A stretch of 64,000 bases of DNA from an uncultured Lachnospiraceae bacterium (GCA_905233955.1 CAJOFQ010000005.1:110630-174629); one strand, 5' to 3'; positions 18,772-28,077 are shown, counted from the first letter of the stretch. Numbers and translations: made by a program. The notes: generated by a model not told the origin, from the letters alone.

Positions 18772-19653
18772 TTGGAACAATTGCAGGAAAAAAGCATAGT
18801 TTTTCCTAATCTGGATATTACATTATACGATGTTGGAGACCATGTAGATATATTTGGTTTTCCTGTTATGTATTACGGAATAATTATCGCTGTGGGAATG
18901 TTGCTTGCGGGATTTGTAATCCTTCGTGAGGGCAGGAGGGTTGGCTTTTCGGAGGATGATCTTCTGGATGTACTGCTTTGGGGGATTGTTTGCGGAATAA
19001 TCGGAGCAAGGGTATATTATGTCGTATTTGCATGGGACAGATACAGCGATAATCTCTTTTCAATATTTAATATCAGAGAAGGCGGTTTGGCAATATATGG
19101 GGGGATGATAGGATGCCTGTTGGCTGTAATCGTAGTAGCGGCCAGGAGGAAGCTTGAATTTTTTGCCCTTGCCGATTGTATTATCTTAGGCGTTCCCATT
19201 GGACAGGCATTTGGCAGATGGGGGAATTTTTTTAACAGGGAGGCATTCGGAGGATACACCAACGGATTGCTTGCCATGAGACTGCCCGTATCTGCTGTGA
19301 GACAGGACGATGCGGTTACATCGGAAATGATGGATCATCTCATAACTGAAAATGGAATAAGATGGATTCAGGTGCATCCCACTTTTTTATATGAGTCAAT
19401 GTGGAGCTGTGTGGTGTTTTTGATCCTGTATTTTATAATCCGAAGGAAAAAGAAATGGGACGGAGAGGTGTTCTTCTGGTACCTGTTGCTGTATGGAAGC
19501 GGCAGATTCCTTATAGAGGCGCTTCGCACAGACCAGCTTTTGTTGCCTTATTTGGGATTGCCGGTATCACAATGTCTGTCAGCTTTACTTGTTACGGTCT
19601 CAATTGCAATAATAGTTTATAATTCGCTTTTAACAAAAGATGTGAGATTCTAA
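18772..19653 (+). CDS. lgt: Prolipoprotein diacylglyceryl transferase
   Basis: A 293-residue membrane enzyme that attaches diacylglycerol to the lipobox cysteine of prolipoproteins. It has about seven transmembrane helices, a conserved His-rich MYYGI region near residue 35, the signature GRWGNFFNREAFG (Lgt family) near 145-157, and HPTFLYES near the C-terminal third. Start is TTG at 18772, selected by AGGAGA a few nt upstream. The lipoprotein substrate-binding protein at 51016 is an expected substrate. An intrinsic terminator follows the gene. Confidence 0.96.
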   Translation: MEQLQEKSIVFPNLDITLYDVGDHVDIFGFPVMYYGIIIAVGMLLAGFVILREGRRVGFSEDDLLDVLLWGIVCGIIGARVYYVVFAWDRYSDNLFSIFNIREGGLAIYGGMIGCLLAVIVVAARRKLEFFALADCIILGVPIGQAFGRWGNFFNREAFGGYTNGLLAMRLPVSAVRQDDAVTSEMMDHLITENGIRWIQVHPTFLYESMWSCVVFLILYFIIRRKKKWDGEVFFWYLLLYGSGRFLIEALRTDQLLLPYLGLPVSQCLSALLVTVSIAIIVYNSLLTKDVRF

Positions 19654-19683
19654 AACATTAGTTATATTTCTCTGTTTTCACCA

Positions 19684-19710
19684 AAACACCCGTTCTTCGG
19701 GTGTTTTTCT
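19684..19710 (+). terminator. Rho-independent terminator after lgt
   Basis: ACACCCG-TTCTT-CGGGTGT (19686-19704) followed by a T-run. Seven GC-rich pairs and a short loop; placed between lgt and the mraZ promoter. Confidence 0.9.
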
Positions 19711-19810
19711 ATATCCTGTGGTTTCTTTAATACAATACACTATATTTTGTATGGGATTACCAACCACCTGAAAAAATGTAAAAAATCCCCAAACAACCCC
19801 CATTTTTTTC

Positions 19811-19839
19811 TTGCATTATTCGAAAAGTAGTCGTATTAT
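19811..19839 (+). promoter_or_regulatory. Sigma-A promoter of the mraZ/dcw operon
   Basis: TTGCAT (19811-19816), 17-nt spacer, TATTAT (19834-19839). It lies about 55 nt before the mraZ start with MraZ-like boxes just downstream. Confidence 0.75.
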
Positions 19840-19848
19840 GTATATGTG

Positions 19849-19885
19849 TGGTGGAAAGTGGTAGATAATGGGTGAAAGTGGAGGA
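19849..19885 (+). promoter_or_regulatory. Putative MraZ operator boxes
   Basis: Two GTGGAAAGTGG/GGGTGAAAGTGG direct repeats with AAAGTGG starting at 19855 and 19875, exactly 20 nt apart. MraZ is known to bind AAAGTG- or TGGG-type direct repeats in front of its own gene; here they lie between promoter and start, in the leader. Confidence 0.65.
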
Positions 19886-19893
19886 CAGCCGTC

Positions 19894-20325
19894 ATGTTCA
19901 TGGGTGAGTATGCTCATAGCATAGATTCCAAAGGGCGTTTGATCATGCCGGCACGCTTTCGTGAGCAGCTAGGCAGTGAATTTGTTGTCACAAAAGGCCT
20001 GGATGACTGTCTGTTCGTCTATTCACCGGAGGAATGGCAGGAGATAGAGAAGGCATTTCGCCAGATACCCCTTACCACTAGGGATGCCAGAAAATTTGCC
20101 AGGTTCTTCTTTGCAGGAGCAGCTTCGGTGGAGCTTGATAAGCAGGGAAGGGTTTTGCTGCCTGCCGTATTAAGGGATTTTGCCGGCTTGACTAAGGATG
20201 TAGTACTGGTGGGCGTCCTTAACAGGATAGAAATTTGGGACAAGGCCAGGTGGGAGGACGGTTCGTCCTATGATGATATGGATGAAATCGCTGAACACAT
20301 GGCACAGCTGGGCTTGGCGTTATAG
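19894..20325 (+). CDS. mraZ: Transcriptional regulator MraZ
   Basis: A 143-residue, two-domain AbrB-fold protein. The start MFMGEYAHSIDSKGRLIMPA is the family hallmark, and the second SpoVT/AbrB half repeats with ELDKQGRVLLPAVLRD. MraZ is the first gene of the division/cell-wall cluster and represses it by binding repeats upstream, which are visible at 19849-19885. It is cytosolic and forms ring-like oligomers in known cases. rsmH follows after 17 nt. GGAGGA about 10 nt upstream supports the ATG at 19894. Confidence 0.97.
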   Translation: MFMGEYAHSIDSKGRLIMPARFREQLGSEFVVTKGLDDCLFVYSPEEWQEIEKAFRQIPLTTRDARKFARFFFAGAASVELDKQGRVLLPAVLRDFAGLTKDVVLVGVLNRIEIWDKARWEDGSSYDDMDEIAEHMAQLGLAL

Positions 20326-20342
20326 ACAGGTTAATAAGCATT

Positions 20343-21302
20343 ATGGAGCCTATGATCTCGTCGGACAATTTCAAACACACGCCTGTCTTGCTCCATGAGA
20401 CGATTGGAGCACTGAATATCCGTGAAGATGGCGTCTATGTGGACGGGACATTGGGTGGCGGCGGTCATTCCTTCGAGATTGCAAAGCGGCTTAAGAAGGG
20501 AGTGCTCGTAGGCATAGATCAGGATGATTATGCTATAGCTGCCGCAAAAAAGCGGCTTTTGGATTTCGAATCCAAGGTAACAATTGTAAAATCCAATTTT
20601 GAACATATGAACAAAGTACTGAAAAAACTTGGCTATTCCTCTGTTGACGGTATCCTTTTGGATCTGGGCGTTTCATCTTTTCAGTTGGATGAAGCAAAAA
20701 GGGGCTTTACATACCGAAACTCCGACGCGAGGCTTGATATGAGAATGGATCCTGATAATACCAAAGATGCGGTATCCATTCTGAATACCTATGAGGAGGA
20801 TGAGCTTACCAGATTATTTAGAGAATATGGCGAGGAAAGATTTGCCTCAAGAATAGCAAGGAATATTGTAAGAAAAAGACAGGAATCGCCTATAGAAACT
20901 GCAGGGGAGTTAAATGAATTAATAGACATGGCGATTCCTGCCAAATATAAAAGGACAGGAGGGCATCCTTCAAAGAGGGTTTATCAGGCTTTAAGGATTG
21001 AAGTGAATGATGAACTGGCTGTGTTGAAGAACAGCATTGACGGAATGATCGATCTGTTGTCAGCGGGTGGAAGGTTGTGTATTATAACATTTCATTCTTT
21101 AGAGGATCGAATAGTTAAAAATTCATTTCGCAGAAACGAGGATCCATGCACCTGTCCAAAGGAACTTCCGGTATGCGTATGCGGCAAGAAATCTAAGGGT
21201 AAAGTGGTTACAAGAAAGCCAATTACCGCATCAGCAGAGGAGCTTAATGCAAACAGCCGCTCTAAGAGTGCTAAGCTAAGGGTTTTTGAGAGGATTAAGT
21301 AA
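20343..21302 (+). CDS. rsmH: 16S rRNA (cytosine-1402-N4)-methyltransferase
   Basis: A 319-residue SAM-dependent methyltransferase (old name MraW) that modifies C1402 of 16S rRNA. Motifs seen are HTPVLLHET, the SAM loop DGTLGGGGHS near residues 36-45, DGILLDLGVSSFQLD and the C-terminal FHSLEDRIVK. Length is normal. It follows mraZ by 17 nt in the conserved dcw order and precedes the FtsL-like gene by 42 nt. Confidence 0.97.
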   Translation: MEPMISSDNFKHTPVLLHETIGALNIREDGVYVDGTLGGGGHSFEIAKRLKKGVLVGIDQDDYAIAAAKKRLLDFESKVTIVKSNFEHMNKVLKKLGYSSVDGILLDLGVSSFQLDEAKRGFTYRNSDARLDMRMDPDNTKDAVSILNTYEEDELTRLFREYGEERFASRIARNIVRKRQESPIETAGELNELIDMAIPAKYKRTGGHPSKRVYQALRIEVNDELAVLKNSIDGMIDLLSAGGRLCIITFHSLEDRIVKNSFRRNEDPCTCPKELPVCVCGKKSKGKVVTRKPITASAEELNANSRSKSAKLRVFERIK

Positions 21303-21344
21303 CAGGGAATCAAAGGTTCGTTGTCGGGGAGTAGATAGAGTAAT

Positions 21345-21815
21345 ATGGCACAATTTCAGACATTTTATTACGAAGACGGTAACGCTGTCAGGCGTTATGA
21401 GGCTATTGCGCTTCCAACCAGGGAAGACCGTCAAAGAGAGCTTTTAGAAAAAAGAGAACAGGAAAAAAAGGCCAGGATCAAGGCTTATAAGAAGAACAAA
21501 AGAAGGGACAGGCATCAGACGATGATGTTTTTATGCAGTGTCCTTATGATGGGAGCCTTTTTTGTGGCATATGTCCATATTCAGAATCGCATAACTACGA
21601 GTATGGCGCATATTTCACGCCTGGAGAAGCAGATTACAGATTTAAAAACCGAGAATGCGGCAGCCAAAAGCCGTATCTCTACAACTGCGAATCTGGGGAT
21701 CATTCAAAAGACCGCCAGAAAAGATTTGGGAATGGTCTATGCAAACAGTGATCAAATCGTGTATTATACTATAGATGATGATGATTTTATGAGTCAATAC
21801 GAAGAAGTCCGGTAG
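21345..21815 (+). CDS. ftsL: FtsL-like divisome protein
   Basis: A 156-residue bitopic membrane protein. A basic, charged cytoplasmic N-terminus (about 1-60, with EKKARIKAYKKNKRRDR) precedes a single transmembrane helix (about 63-80) and a leucine-zipper-like periplasm-side helix (about 88-125: ISRLEKQITDLKTENAAAKSR). This plan and the position between rsmH and the transpeptidase gene identify it as the FtsL equivalent, which scaffolds FtsQ/DivIB and DivIC. Sequence conservation in this family is low, so the call leans on context and topology. Ribosome-site spacing is long and somewhat uncertain. Confidence 0.8.
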   Translation: MAQFQTFYYEDGNAVRRYEAIALPTREDRQRELLEKREQEKKARIKAYKKNKRRDRHQTMMFLCSVLMMGAFFVAYVHIQNRITTSMAHISRLEKQITDLKTENAAAKSRISTTANLGIIQKTARKDLGMVYANSDQIVYYTIDDDDFMSQYEEVR

Positions 21816-21878
21816 TCATTATCATAGTCGGATTGTAAACCCCACCCCTCAGGGAGGGATGCATATACAAGCGTTATT

Positions 21879-23750
21879 ATGGCTAGAAGACGAAGAAAAA
21901 AAATTTATAATAAAATCCTAAGGAGAATGCAGCGCAATCTATGGATAGTATTCATGTTTGTGTGCGTTCTTTTTGCTGTTTTAATGGCTCGTCTGGCGTT
22001 TATTGAATACTCCAGCGGAGAAAAGTATGAGAGGATTATCCTTGCCCAGCAGCAATATGACAGCCTTATTATTCCTTATCAGAGGGGAGATATTACAGAT
22101 GTAAGGGGAACGGTACTTGCAACCTCTGTGGATGTGTACAATGTTATTCTGGATTGCAAGGTACTTAATGCCAATGAAGACAAGATAGATTCTACTCTTA
22201 ATCATCTGTCGGAGTGTTTTCCGGATATAGATATTGCAAAGGCCAGGCTCACCCTGGCAGACGATCCTCAGAAGCAGTACACAGTCCTTGCTAAAAAGGT
22301 TTCCTACGAGGAAATGCGCAAATTCCAGCAGATTGCAGAAGATGAGGAAACCTCCGGTGAAGTGGCAGGAATATGGTTTGAAAAGGAATACCAAAGGCAG
22401 TATCCTTATGGGTCACTTGCTGCGGCAATGCTGGGCTTTACTACCTCCGGAAATGTTGGAATGGGAGGTATTGAGACCTACTACAGTCAGGAACTGAACG
22501 GTACAAATGGCCGGTCATACGGCTATGTTAATTCTGATAATAATGTAGAAGCAGCAGTAATTGAACCTGAAAATGGACACTCCATTGCCTCAACTATAGA
22601 TGTCAATATACAGACCATTGTTGAGCGTGAGGTAGCTGCATTTAATAAAAGATACGCCAGAAATGGTGCGCCCGGAAGTAAACACACAGCTTTTTTGGCG
22701 ATGGATCCACAGAGCGGATCAGTTCTTGCCATGGCAAGCTATCCCACATATGACCTTAATAATCCAAGAGATCTGAAGGGAATATTAAAGAAAAAAGATC
22801 TCAAGGATATGTCTGATGAAGAGAAAATGGACGCATTAAATGAGCTGTGGCAAAATTTCTGTATTACCACAACTTATGAACCGGGGTCAACCTTCAAGCC
22901 ATTTACTGTAGCATGTGGTCTTGAGACAGGGAAGCTTAGCGGTAATGAGAGCTATTATTGTGATGGCTACGAGCATATTGCAGATTATGATGTCAAGTGT
23001 GTTAACCGTAATGGACACGGTATGCTGGATATTCGAGGGGCTCTTATGAAGAGCTGTAACGATGCTCTTATGCAGATGTCGTATGCGATAGGGGCAGATT
23101 CCTTTGCAGAATACCAGAGGCTGTTTGGATTTGGACAGAGAACAGGAATTGATCTGCCCGGGGAGTCCAGGACAGATACATTAATTTACAGCAAAAATGA
23201 TCTGACCCATACTATTAACATGGCGACAAATTCCTTTGGACAGAATTTTAATACTACCATGATACAGCTTGGGAGCGCATTTTGTTCACTGGTTAATGGC
23301 GGAAATCTCTATCTGCCCCATGTTGTGGATCATATAAGTGACGATGCCGGAAATATAGTAAAAAGCTTTGAGCCTGTAATATTAAAAAAGACGGTTTCGC
23401 AAGAGACCAGCACCCAGATGAAGGATTACTTAAGATCAGTTGTATCTGATGGAACAGGAGCTGTTGCGGGTGTAGATGGTTATGATATAGGCGGCAAGAC
23501 AGGAACGGCTGAGAAACAGCCCAGAAGCGCAGGCAATTATCTTGTATCTTTCATAGGATATGTGCCTCAGGAGCATCCCCAGCTTTTGGTATACTGTATT
23601 ATTGATGTGCCGAATGTTGATGATCAGGCCCATAGTAATTACGCTCAGGAAATTGTACATTCAGTTTTGGAACAGGTACTTCCTTATATGGGGATTGAGC
23701 CCACAGAAGAGGTGCCTCCGGCTGCAGAGGAAGCGCAGCAACAGCAATAA
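21879..23750 (+). CDS. ftsI: Division-type class B penicillin-binding protein
   Basis: A 623-residue transpeptidase (FtsI/SpoVD/PBP2 group) cross-linking septal peptidoglycan. A basic cytoplasmic tip and one membrane helix (about 20-40) anchor it; the dimerisation domain follows (RGDITDVRGTVLATS). The active-site motifs are SxxK in GSTFKPF (Ser near 345), SCN, and GGKTGTAEK near 540. There is no PASTA domain; the C-terminus is an acidic, Gln-rich tail. The ribosome site AGGGAGG lies about 21 nt upstream of this ATG, unusually far, and could pair with CCCTC just before it, so the start is less sure than the product. Confidence 0.93.
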   Translation: MARRRRKKIYNKILRRMQRNLWIVFMFVCVLFAVLMARLAFIEYSSGEKYERIILAQQQYDSLIIPYQRGDITDVRGTVLATSVDVYNVILDCKVLNANEDKIDSTLNHLSECFPDIDIAKARLTLADDPQKQYTVLAKKVSYEEMRKFQQIAEDEETSGEVAGIWFEKEYQRQYPYGSLAAAMLGFTTSGNVGMGGIETYYSQELNGTNGRSYGYVNSDNNVEAAVIEPENGHSIASTIDVNIQTIVEREVAAFNKRYARNGAPGSKHTAFLAMDPQSGSVLAMASYPTYDLNNPRDLKGILKKKDLKDMSDEEKMDALNELWQNFCITTTYEPGSTFKPFTVACGLETGKLSGNESYYCDGYEHIADYDVKCVNRNGHGMLDIRGALMKSCNDALMQMSYAIGADSFAEYQRLFGFGQRTGIDLPGESRTDTLIYSKNDLTHTINMATNSFGQNFNTTMIQLGSAFCSLVNGGNLYLPHVVDHISDDAGNIVKSFEPVILKKTVSQETSTQMKDYLRSVVSDGTGAVAGVDGYDIGGKTGTAEKQPRSAGNYLVSFIGYVPQEHPQLLVYCIIDVPNVDDQAHSNYAQEIVHSVLEQVLPYMGIEPTEEVPPAAEEAQQQQ

Positions 23751-23762
23751 TGAGGGGTATAT

Positions 23763-24716
23763 ATGATATTTAAGATAACAGGGGCTATTTTTGCCGCATT
23801 TGCATTGGGACTTATTGCGGGTCCGATTGTGATTTCCTATCTTAGAAACAGAAAGGCTCAGCAAACGGAACGGGAGGAGCTTACCTCACACCAGAAAAAG
23901 ACTGGAACGCCTACAATGGGCGGCGTGATTTTTTTATTTGCTTTTCTGGTGGTTTGTCTTTTTCTGGCTTTTAAGCATCCCTTGCTGGTGCCGGTGATGA
24001 TACTTACTGTAGGATTTGGTGCTATAGGATTTTTGGATGATTTCCTGAAGGTAATCCTGCACAGGTCAGACGGTCTTATAGCATGGCAGAAGATGATACT
24101 TCAGATAATAGTTACCAGTGCTTTTTTGTGGTATATTACTTCTGTATTGCATTTGGGCCTGTGGATGAGGGTTCCTTTTTCCGGGGCAGTTTTGGATATT
24201 GGCATTATAGCCTTTCCGTTGTATTATTTTGCAGTCATTGGTACTGTAAATGGCACTAATTTTACAGACGGTCTGGATGGTTTAGCTACATCTGTTACCA
24301 TTATTGTGGCTGCATTTTTTACTGCCGCAGCGGCAATAATGGGAAGTGACATTTATCTGGCAGGTGCTGCAATGATAGGTGGTCTGCTGGCGTTTTTGGT
24401 ATACAACTGTTATCCTGCGAGGATTTTTATGGGAGATACAGGCTCTCTGGCACTTGGGGGCTTTGTTGCAGGTATGGCTTACATGCTCCACATGCCTCTT
24501 TTTATTCCAATTGTGGGATTTATTTACATGATCGAGGTTATATCTGTTATTATGCAGGTTGGGTATTTTAAGGTTACCCATGGTAAGAGGATATTTAGAA
24601 TGGCACCGATTCATCATCATTATGAATTGGGAGGCTGGTCTGAAACGAAGATAGTAACTGTTTTTTCTATAATTACTCTGCTTCTATGTCTGGCTGCTTT
24701 TTTAGGACTGGAGTAG
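23763..24716 (+). CDS. mraY: Phospho-N-acetylmuramoyl-pentapeptide-transferase
   Basis: A 317-residue polytopic membrane enzyme that makes lipid I from UDP-MurNAc-pentapeptide and undecaprenyl phosphate. About ten hydrophobic segments are visible. Conserved loops are HQKKTGTPTMGG near residue 43, GFLDDFLKV with the catalytic Asp pair, NFTDGLDGLATS, FMGDTGSLALGG and the C-terminal APIHHHYELGGWSE. Length is normal. It starts 12 nt after the PBP stop with a GAGGGG site and is followed by murD after 15 nt. Confidence 0.98.
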   Translation: MIFKITGAIFAAFALGLIAGPIVISYLRNRKAQQTEREELTSHQKKTGTPTMGGVIFLFAFLVVCLFLAFKHPLLVPVMILTVGFGAIGFLDDFLKVILHRSDGLIAWQKMILQIIVTSAFLWYITSVLHLGLWMRVPFSGAVLDIGIIAFPLYYFAVIGTVNGTNFTDGLDGLATSVTIIVAAFFTAAAAIMGSDIYLAGAAMIGGLLAFLVYNCYPARIFMGDTGSLALGGFVAGMAYMLHMPLFIPIVGFIYMIEVISVIMQVGYFKVTHGKRIFRMAPIHHHYELGGWSETKIVTVFSIITLLLCLAAFLGLE

Positions 24717-24731
24717 TAGAGGGAGGATGAA

Positions 24732-26075
24732 TTGAAATCATATCTTGTAGCAGGATTGGGAATAAGCGGGATTGCGGCTGCAAAGCTTCTAAAAGATAAG
24801 GGATGTCAGGTTGTGCTGTATGATGGAAATCCCGACTTTGATAAGCTTGAGTTTAAGAAAAAAAATAATGCTTTAGAAGACTGTGAAATATTTTGCGGCG
24901 AGTTCCCGAATGAGCTTTTAGGACAGGTTGATGTATGCGTACTAAGCCCTGGAGTCCCGGTGGATCTGTCTTTTGTAGAACAGTTAAGGAGCCACGGGAC
25001 AGAAATATCAGGGGAGATAGAGCTTGCATATTCCTTTGGTAAAGGAACGGTTGTCGCCATTACAGGAACTAATGGCAAGACTACCACCACATCTCTGGTG
25101 GGAGAGATCATAGCAAGGGCTTTTAAGGACACAAGAGTTGTTGGGAATATAGGAATACCATACACCTCTGTTGCAGGCGATACAACTGATGATACGGTTC
25201 TGGCTGTTGAAATATCAAGCTTTCAGCTTGAGACCATTCATAGCTTTGCTCCCCATGTCAGCGCAATTTTGAATATTACTCCTGATCATCTGGACAGGCA
25301 TCATACAATGGATGCTTATATCAAGGCAAAGGAAGCAATTGCCACCAATCAAAAGGCCGGGGATTATTGCGTATTAAACGCTGATGATCCGGTATTGTAC
25401 GAATTTGGCAGGAAGCTGTCTTGCAAGGTTGTATATTTTTCCAGCAAGAAAAGTCTTGATAGCGGAGTGTACTATGCCGATGGAGCTATCTGGTATTCTG
25501 ATAATAATGAGGTTCAAAAAGTAATTGATGTAAAAGAGCTTCAGATCCTGGGTGTTCACAACTATGAGAATGCTGCCGCTTCTACTGCGATATGCCTGGC
25601 TCTTGGAATTTCTATGGATATTATAAGAGAAGGTCTTAGGGAATTTGTTGCGGTAGCCCACAGGATAGAATTTATCTGTGAAAAGGATGGTGTCAGATAT
25701 TATAACGATTCCAAGGGAACCAATCCTGATGCAGCCATCAAGGCTGTAGAAGCAATGGAAAGGCCTACTATCCTTATTGGCGGAGGCTACGATAAAAATG
25801 CTTCATATGATGAATGGATAGAAAGCTTTGACAACAAGGTTAAGCTTCTGGTGCTTATTGGAGAGACAAAGCAAAAAATTGCTGATTGTGCCAGGAAGCA
25901 TGATTTTTTGGCGATTAAGACAGCCGATACACTGGAAGAAGCAGTTAGGATATGTCATGACAACAGTGTATCAGGTGATGCAGTGCTTTTATCGCCAGCA
26001 TGCGCCAGTTGGGACATGTTTAAGAATTATGAAGAACGAGGCAGGATCTTTTCAGATCTGGCGCGCAGCTTATAA
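24732..26075 (+). CDS. murD: UDP-N-acetylmuramoyl-L-alanine--D-glutamate ligase
   Basis: A 447-residue Mur ligase adding D-Glu to UDP-MurNAc-L-Ala. The N-terminal Rossmann-like part begins LVAGLGISGIAAAKLL; the ATP loop GTNGKTTTT is near residues 111-119; EISSFQLE, NITPDHLDRH and the C-terminal YNDSKGTNPDA with ILIGGGYDK are typical of MurD. The start is TTG at 24732, set by GGGAGGA 4 nt upstream. It lies between mraY and ftsW as in most Firmicute dcw clusters. murE and murF are not in the window. Confidence 0.97.
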   Translation: MKSYLVAGLGISGIAAAKLLKDKGCQVVLYDGNPDFDKLEFKKKNNALEDCEIFCGEFPNELLGQVDVCVLSPGVPVDLSFVEQLRSHGTEISGEIELAYSFGKGTVVAITGTNGKTTTTSLVGEIIARAFKDTRVVGNIGIPYTSVAGDTTDDTVLAVEISSFQLETIHSFAPHVSAILNITPDHLDRHHTMDAYIKAKEAIATNQKAGDYCVLNADDPVLYEFGRKLSCKVVYFSSKKSLDSGVYYADGAIWYSDNNEVQKVIDVKELQILGVHNYENAAASTAICLALGISMDIIREGLREFVAVAHRIEFICEKDGVRYYNDSKGTNPDAAIKAVEAMERPTILIGGGYDKNASYDEWIESFDNKVKLLVLIGETKQKIADCARKHDFLAIKTADTLEEAVRICHDNSVSGDAVLLSPACASWDMFKNYEERGRIFSDLARSL

Positions 26076-26084
26076 TACGATGAT

Positions 26085-27206
26085 ATGAGAACACAGACAG
26101 TTTCCGTTAGAAAAAGACGCAAAATCCGCTCAATAGCTTACTTTGATTACAGCTTGCTTGCAATAGTTACCCTTTTGTTCGCTTTTGGGCTGGTTATGTT
26201 ATATAGTACGAGTGCCTATATAGCTACATTAGAGTTTGAGGATCCCCTTCACTATCTAAAAAGGCAGCTTTTGGCTTCGGCAATTGGTTTTGCAGGCATA
26301 GTGGGTCTTAATATTATAGGATACAGATGGTTGAAGCGATTCTCAAATTTGTTTTACATAATAGCCTTCGTGCTGTGTGTGCTGGTTATATTCAAGGGTA
26401 CAGCTCAGGGATCGTCATCCAGATGGCTGTATTTTGGCCCCCTGTCATTTCAGCCTTCTGAATTTGCCAAGCTGGCTGTAATAGTTTATCTGGCTTCGGT
26501 TGTGTCAGATCAGGCTAAAAACCTTAGAGACTGGCACAATGTAGTAAGAGTGTTTTTTTACATAGTCCCTCTTCTGATTCCTGTAGCATATAACAATCTG
26601 TCAACTGCAGTTATAATAGCCGGGATTGCATTTGGTATGCTGTTTGTAGCATCTCCGGATTACAGGGCATTTGTTATAATTATTGCGGTGGGTGCCATAG
26701 GAATGATGATGTTTATTTCAGGAGCCGGCTATAGAAGTGACAGATTACAGATATGGCTGCATCCTGAAAAATATGACAGGGGCTTCCAGACCCTTCAGGG
26801 GCTTTATGCCATAGGTTCCGGGGGATTATTTGGAAAGGGCCTGGGTGAAAGCATGCAAAAGCTGGGCTCTGTTCCTGAGGCCCAAAATGACATGATTTTT
26901 TCGATTGTATGTGAAGAGCTGGGAACCTTTGGCGCTATATGTGTTATGTTGATGTATTTGCTGCTGTTGTGGCGGTTTATGATAATTGCCAACAATGCAA
27001 CTGATATATTCGGTTCATATCTGGTTATTGGAATTTTTATTCATATTGCACTGCAGGTTATTTTGAATATTGCCGTGGTTACAAACACCATGCCTAATAC
27101 AGGTGTCACACTTCCTTTTATCAGTTATGGAGGTACATCTGTAATGTTTTTGCTGTTTGAAATGGGAATTGCTATGGCGGTCTCCAGGGGAATCCGGTTA
27201 AAGTGA
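26085..27206 (+). CDS. ftsW: SEDS-family septal glycosyltransferase FtsW
   Basis: A 373-residue polytopic membrane protein with about ten hydrophobic segments. FtsW polymerises lipid II at the septum together with its class B PBP, here encoded at 21879. SEDS motifs seen are GLVMLYSTSA near residue 35, SSRWLYFGPLSFQPSEFAK near 105-123, and GVTLPFISYGGTS near the C-terminus. The context favours FtsW rather than RodA. It starts 9 nt after murD, and the next gene (ftsQ) begins 9 nt after its stop, leaving no room for murG, the usual neighbour. Confidence 0.95.
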   Translation: MRTQTVSVRKRRKIRSIAYFDYSLLAIVTLLFAFGLVMLYSTSAYIATLEFEDPLHYLKRQLLASAIGFAGIVGLNIIGYRWLKRFSNLFYIIAFVLCVLVIFKGTAQGSSSRWLYFGPLSFQPSEFAKLAVIVYLASVVSDQAKNLRDWHNVVRVFFYIVPLLIPVAYNNLSTAVIIAGIAFGMLFVASPDYRAFVIIIAVGAIGMMMFISGAGYRSDRLQIWLHPEKYDRGFQTLQGLYAIGSGGLFGKGLGESMQKLGSVPEAQNDMIFSIVCEELGTFGAICVMLMYLLLLWRFMIIANNATDIFGSYLVIGIFIHIALQVILNIAVVTNTMPNTGVTLPFISYGGTSVMFLLFEMGIAMAVSRGIRLK

Positions 27207-27215
27207 TGGTGTGTA

Positions 27216-27962
27216 ATGAATTCTAACAGAATCAAGCGTCATTCAGGCTTTCGATATTATTTTTTCAATATTCTGTTATTTGTTATAATACTGGCTTTGA
27301 TAACAGGATTTGTGATTGTATTTTTCTGTCCGACAAAGAATATCAAGGTCAAAGGGAATCATATATGCCCGGACACTGTAATAAGCGCTGCAATAGTAAG
27401 GGATTCCTTCGATGAGAATGCGATTTATTGTTTGCTCCATAATAAGATAAAGCCTGTTAAGGATATTCCTTTTGTCAGGGATTATAAGATCATCCTGTCG
27501 AATCGCAATACCCTTACAGTCCGCGTTAAGGAAGAAGAACCATACGGATATGTTGAATCTGAAAAGGGTGACAGTTATATATATTATGATGAGTCGGGAA
27601 AGGTGTTAGAGGTTTCCGAGCGTCTGTTGGAGGATGTATTTCGGGTTGCGGGAATCACAGCAAAAAAGGCGACACCAGGAGAGGCGCTTCCAGTTGGAGA
27701 GAGCAATGTCAAGACAATTCTTTTAATAGAGGATGAAATAAAAAGGGAAGAGCTTCCCGTTGATGCGGTGACTTTTTCTGAAGATGGCACCATAACCTTC
27801 ATGGTAAGAGATATTCTGGTTAATCTGGGGACCAGGGCATCACTTTCAGAGAAGCTAAGGCGCCTTCCATACATCCTGCCAAAGCTTAAAAAACAGCGTG
27901 GTACGCTGCATCTGGAGGAGTGGAGCGAAGAGAATACAGATATCGTTTTTGAGAGAGAATGA
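27216..27962 (+). CDS. ftsQ: Cell division protein FtsQ/DivIB
   Basis: A 248-residue bitopic protein with a short basic N-terminus, one membrane helix (about 15-37) and an extracytoplasmic POTRA-type region starting at IKVKGNHICPDTVI, followed by the FtsQ beta domain (VRVKEEEPYGYV). FtsQ/DivIB bridges early and late divisome parts with FtsL. The ribosome site is weak. The position between ftsW and ftsZ supports the call, since the family is poorly conserved. A probable promoter for ftsZ lies downstream of its stop. Confidence 0.9.
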   Translation: MNSNRIKRHSGFRYYFFNILLFVIILALITGFVIVFFCPTKNIKVKGNHICPDTVISAAIVRDSFDENAIYCLLHNKIKPVKDIPFVRDYKIILSNRNTLTVRVKEEEPYGYVESEKGDSYIYYDESGKVLEVSERLLEDVFRVAGITAKKATPGEALPVGESNVKTILLIEDEIKREELPVDAVTFSEDGTITFMVRDILVNLGTRASLSEKLRRLPYILPKLKKQRGTLHLEEWSEENTDIVFERE

Positions 27963-27983
27963 GTGTTTCATTGAAAATTGGAC

Positions 27984-28012
27984 TTGATAAATGCAATCAA
28001 AAACAGTATCAT
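27984..28012 (+). promoter_or_regulatory. Possible promoter of ftsZ
   Basis: TTGATA (27984-27989), 17-nt spacer, TATCAT (28007-28012) in the 115-nt gap between ftsQ and ftsZ. An extra ftsZ promoter is common in dcw clusters. Confidence 0.45.
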
Positions 28013-28077
28013 AATGGAGTGTATGTAAAAGGAGACGGACTTGACGGGAGAGAATCCGGTCATTAAGGAGGGAAACC

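Noticed and set aside
21859..21921. Small frame of 20 codons before the PBP gene
   Set aside because: The ribosome site is too close to its ATG and no similar leader peptide is known to me; noted only as part of the initiation-region finding.
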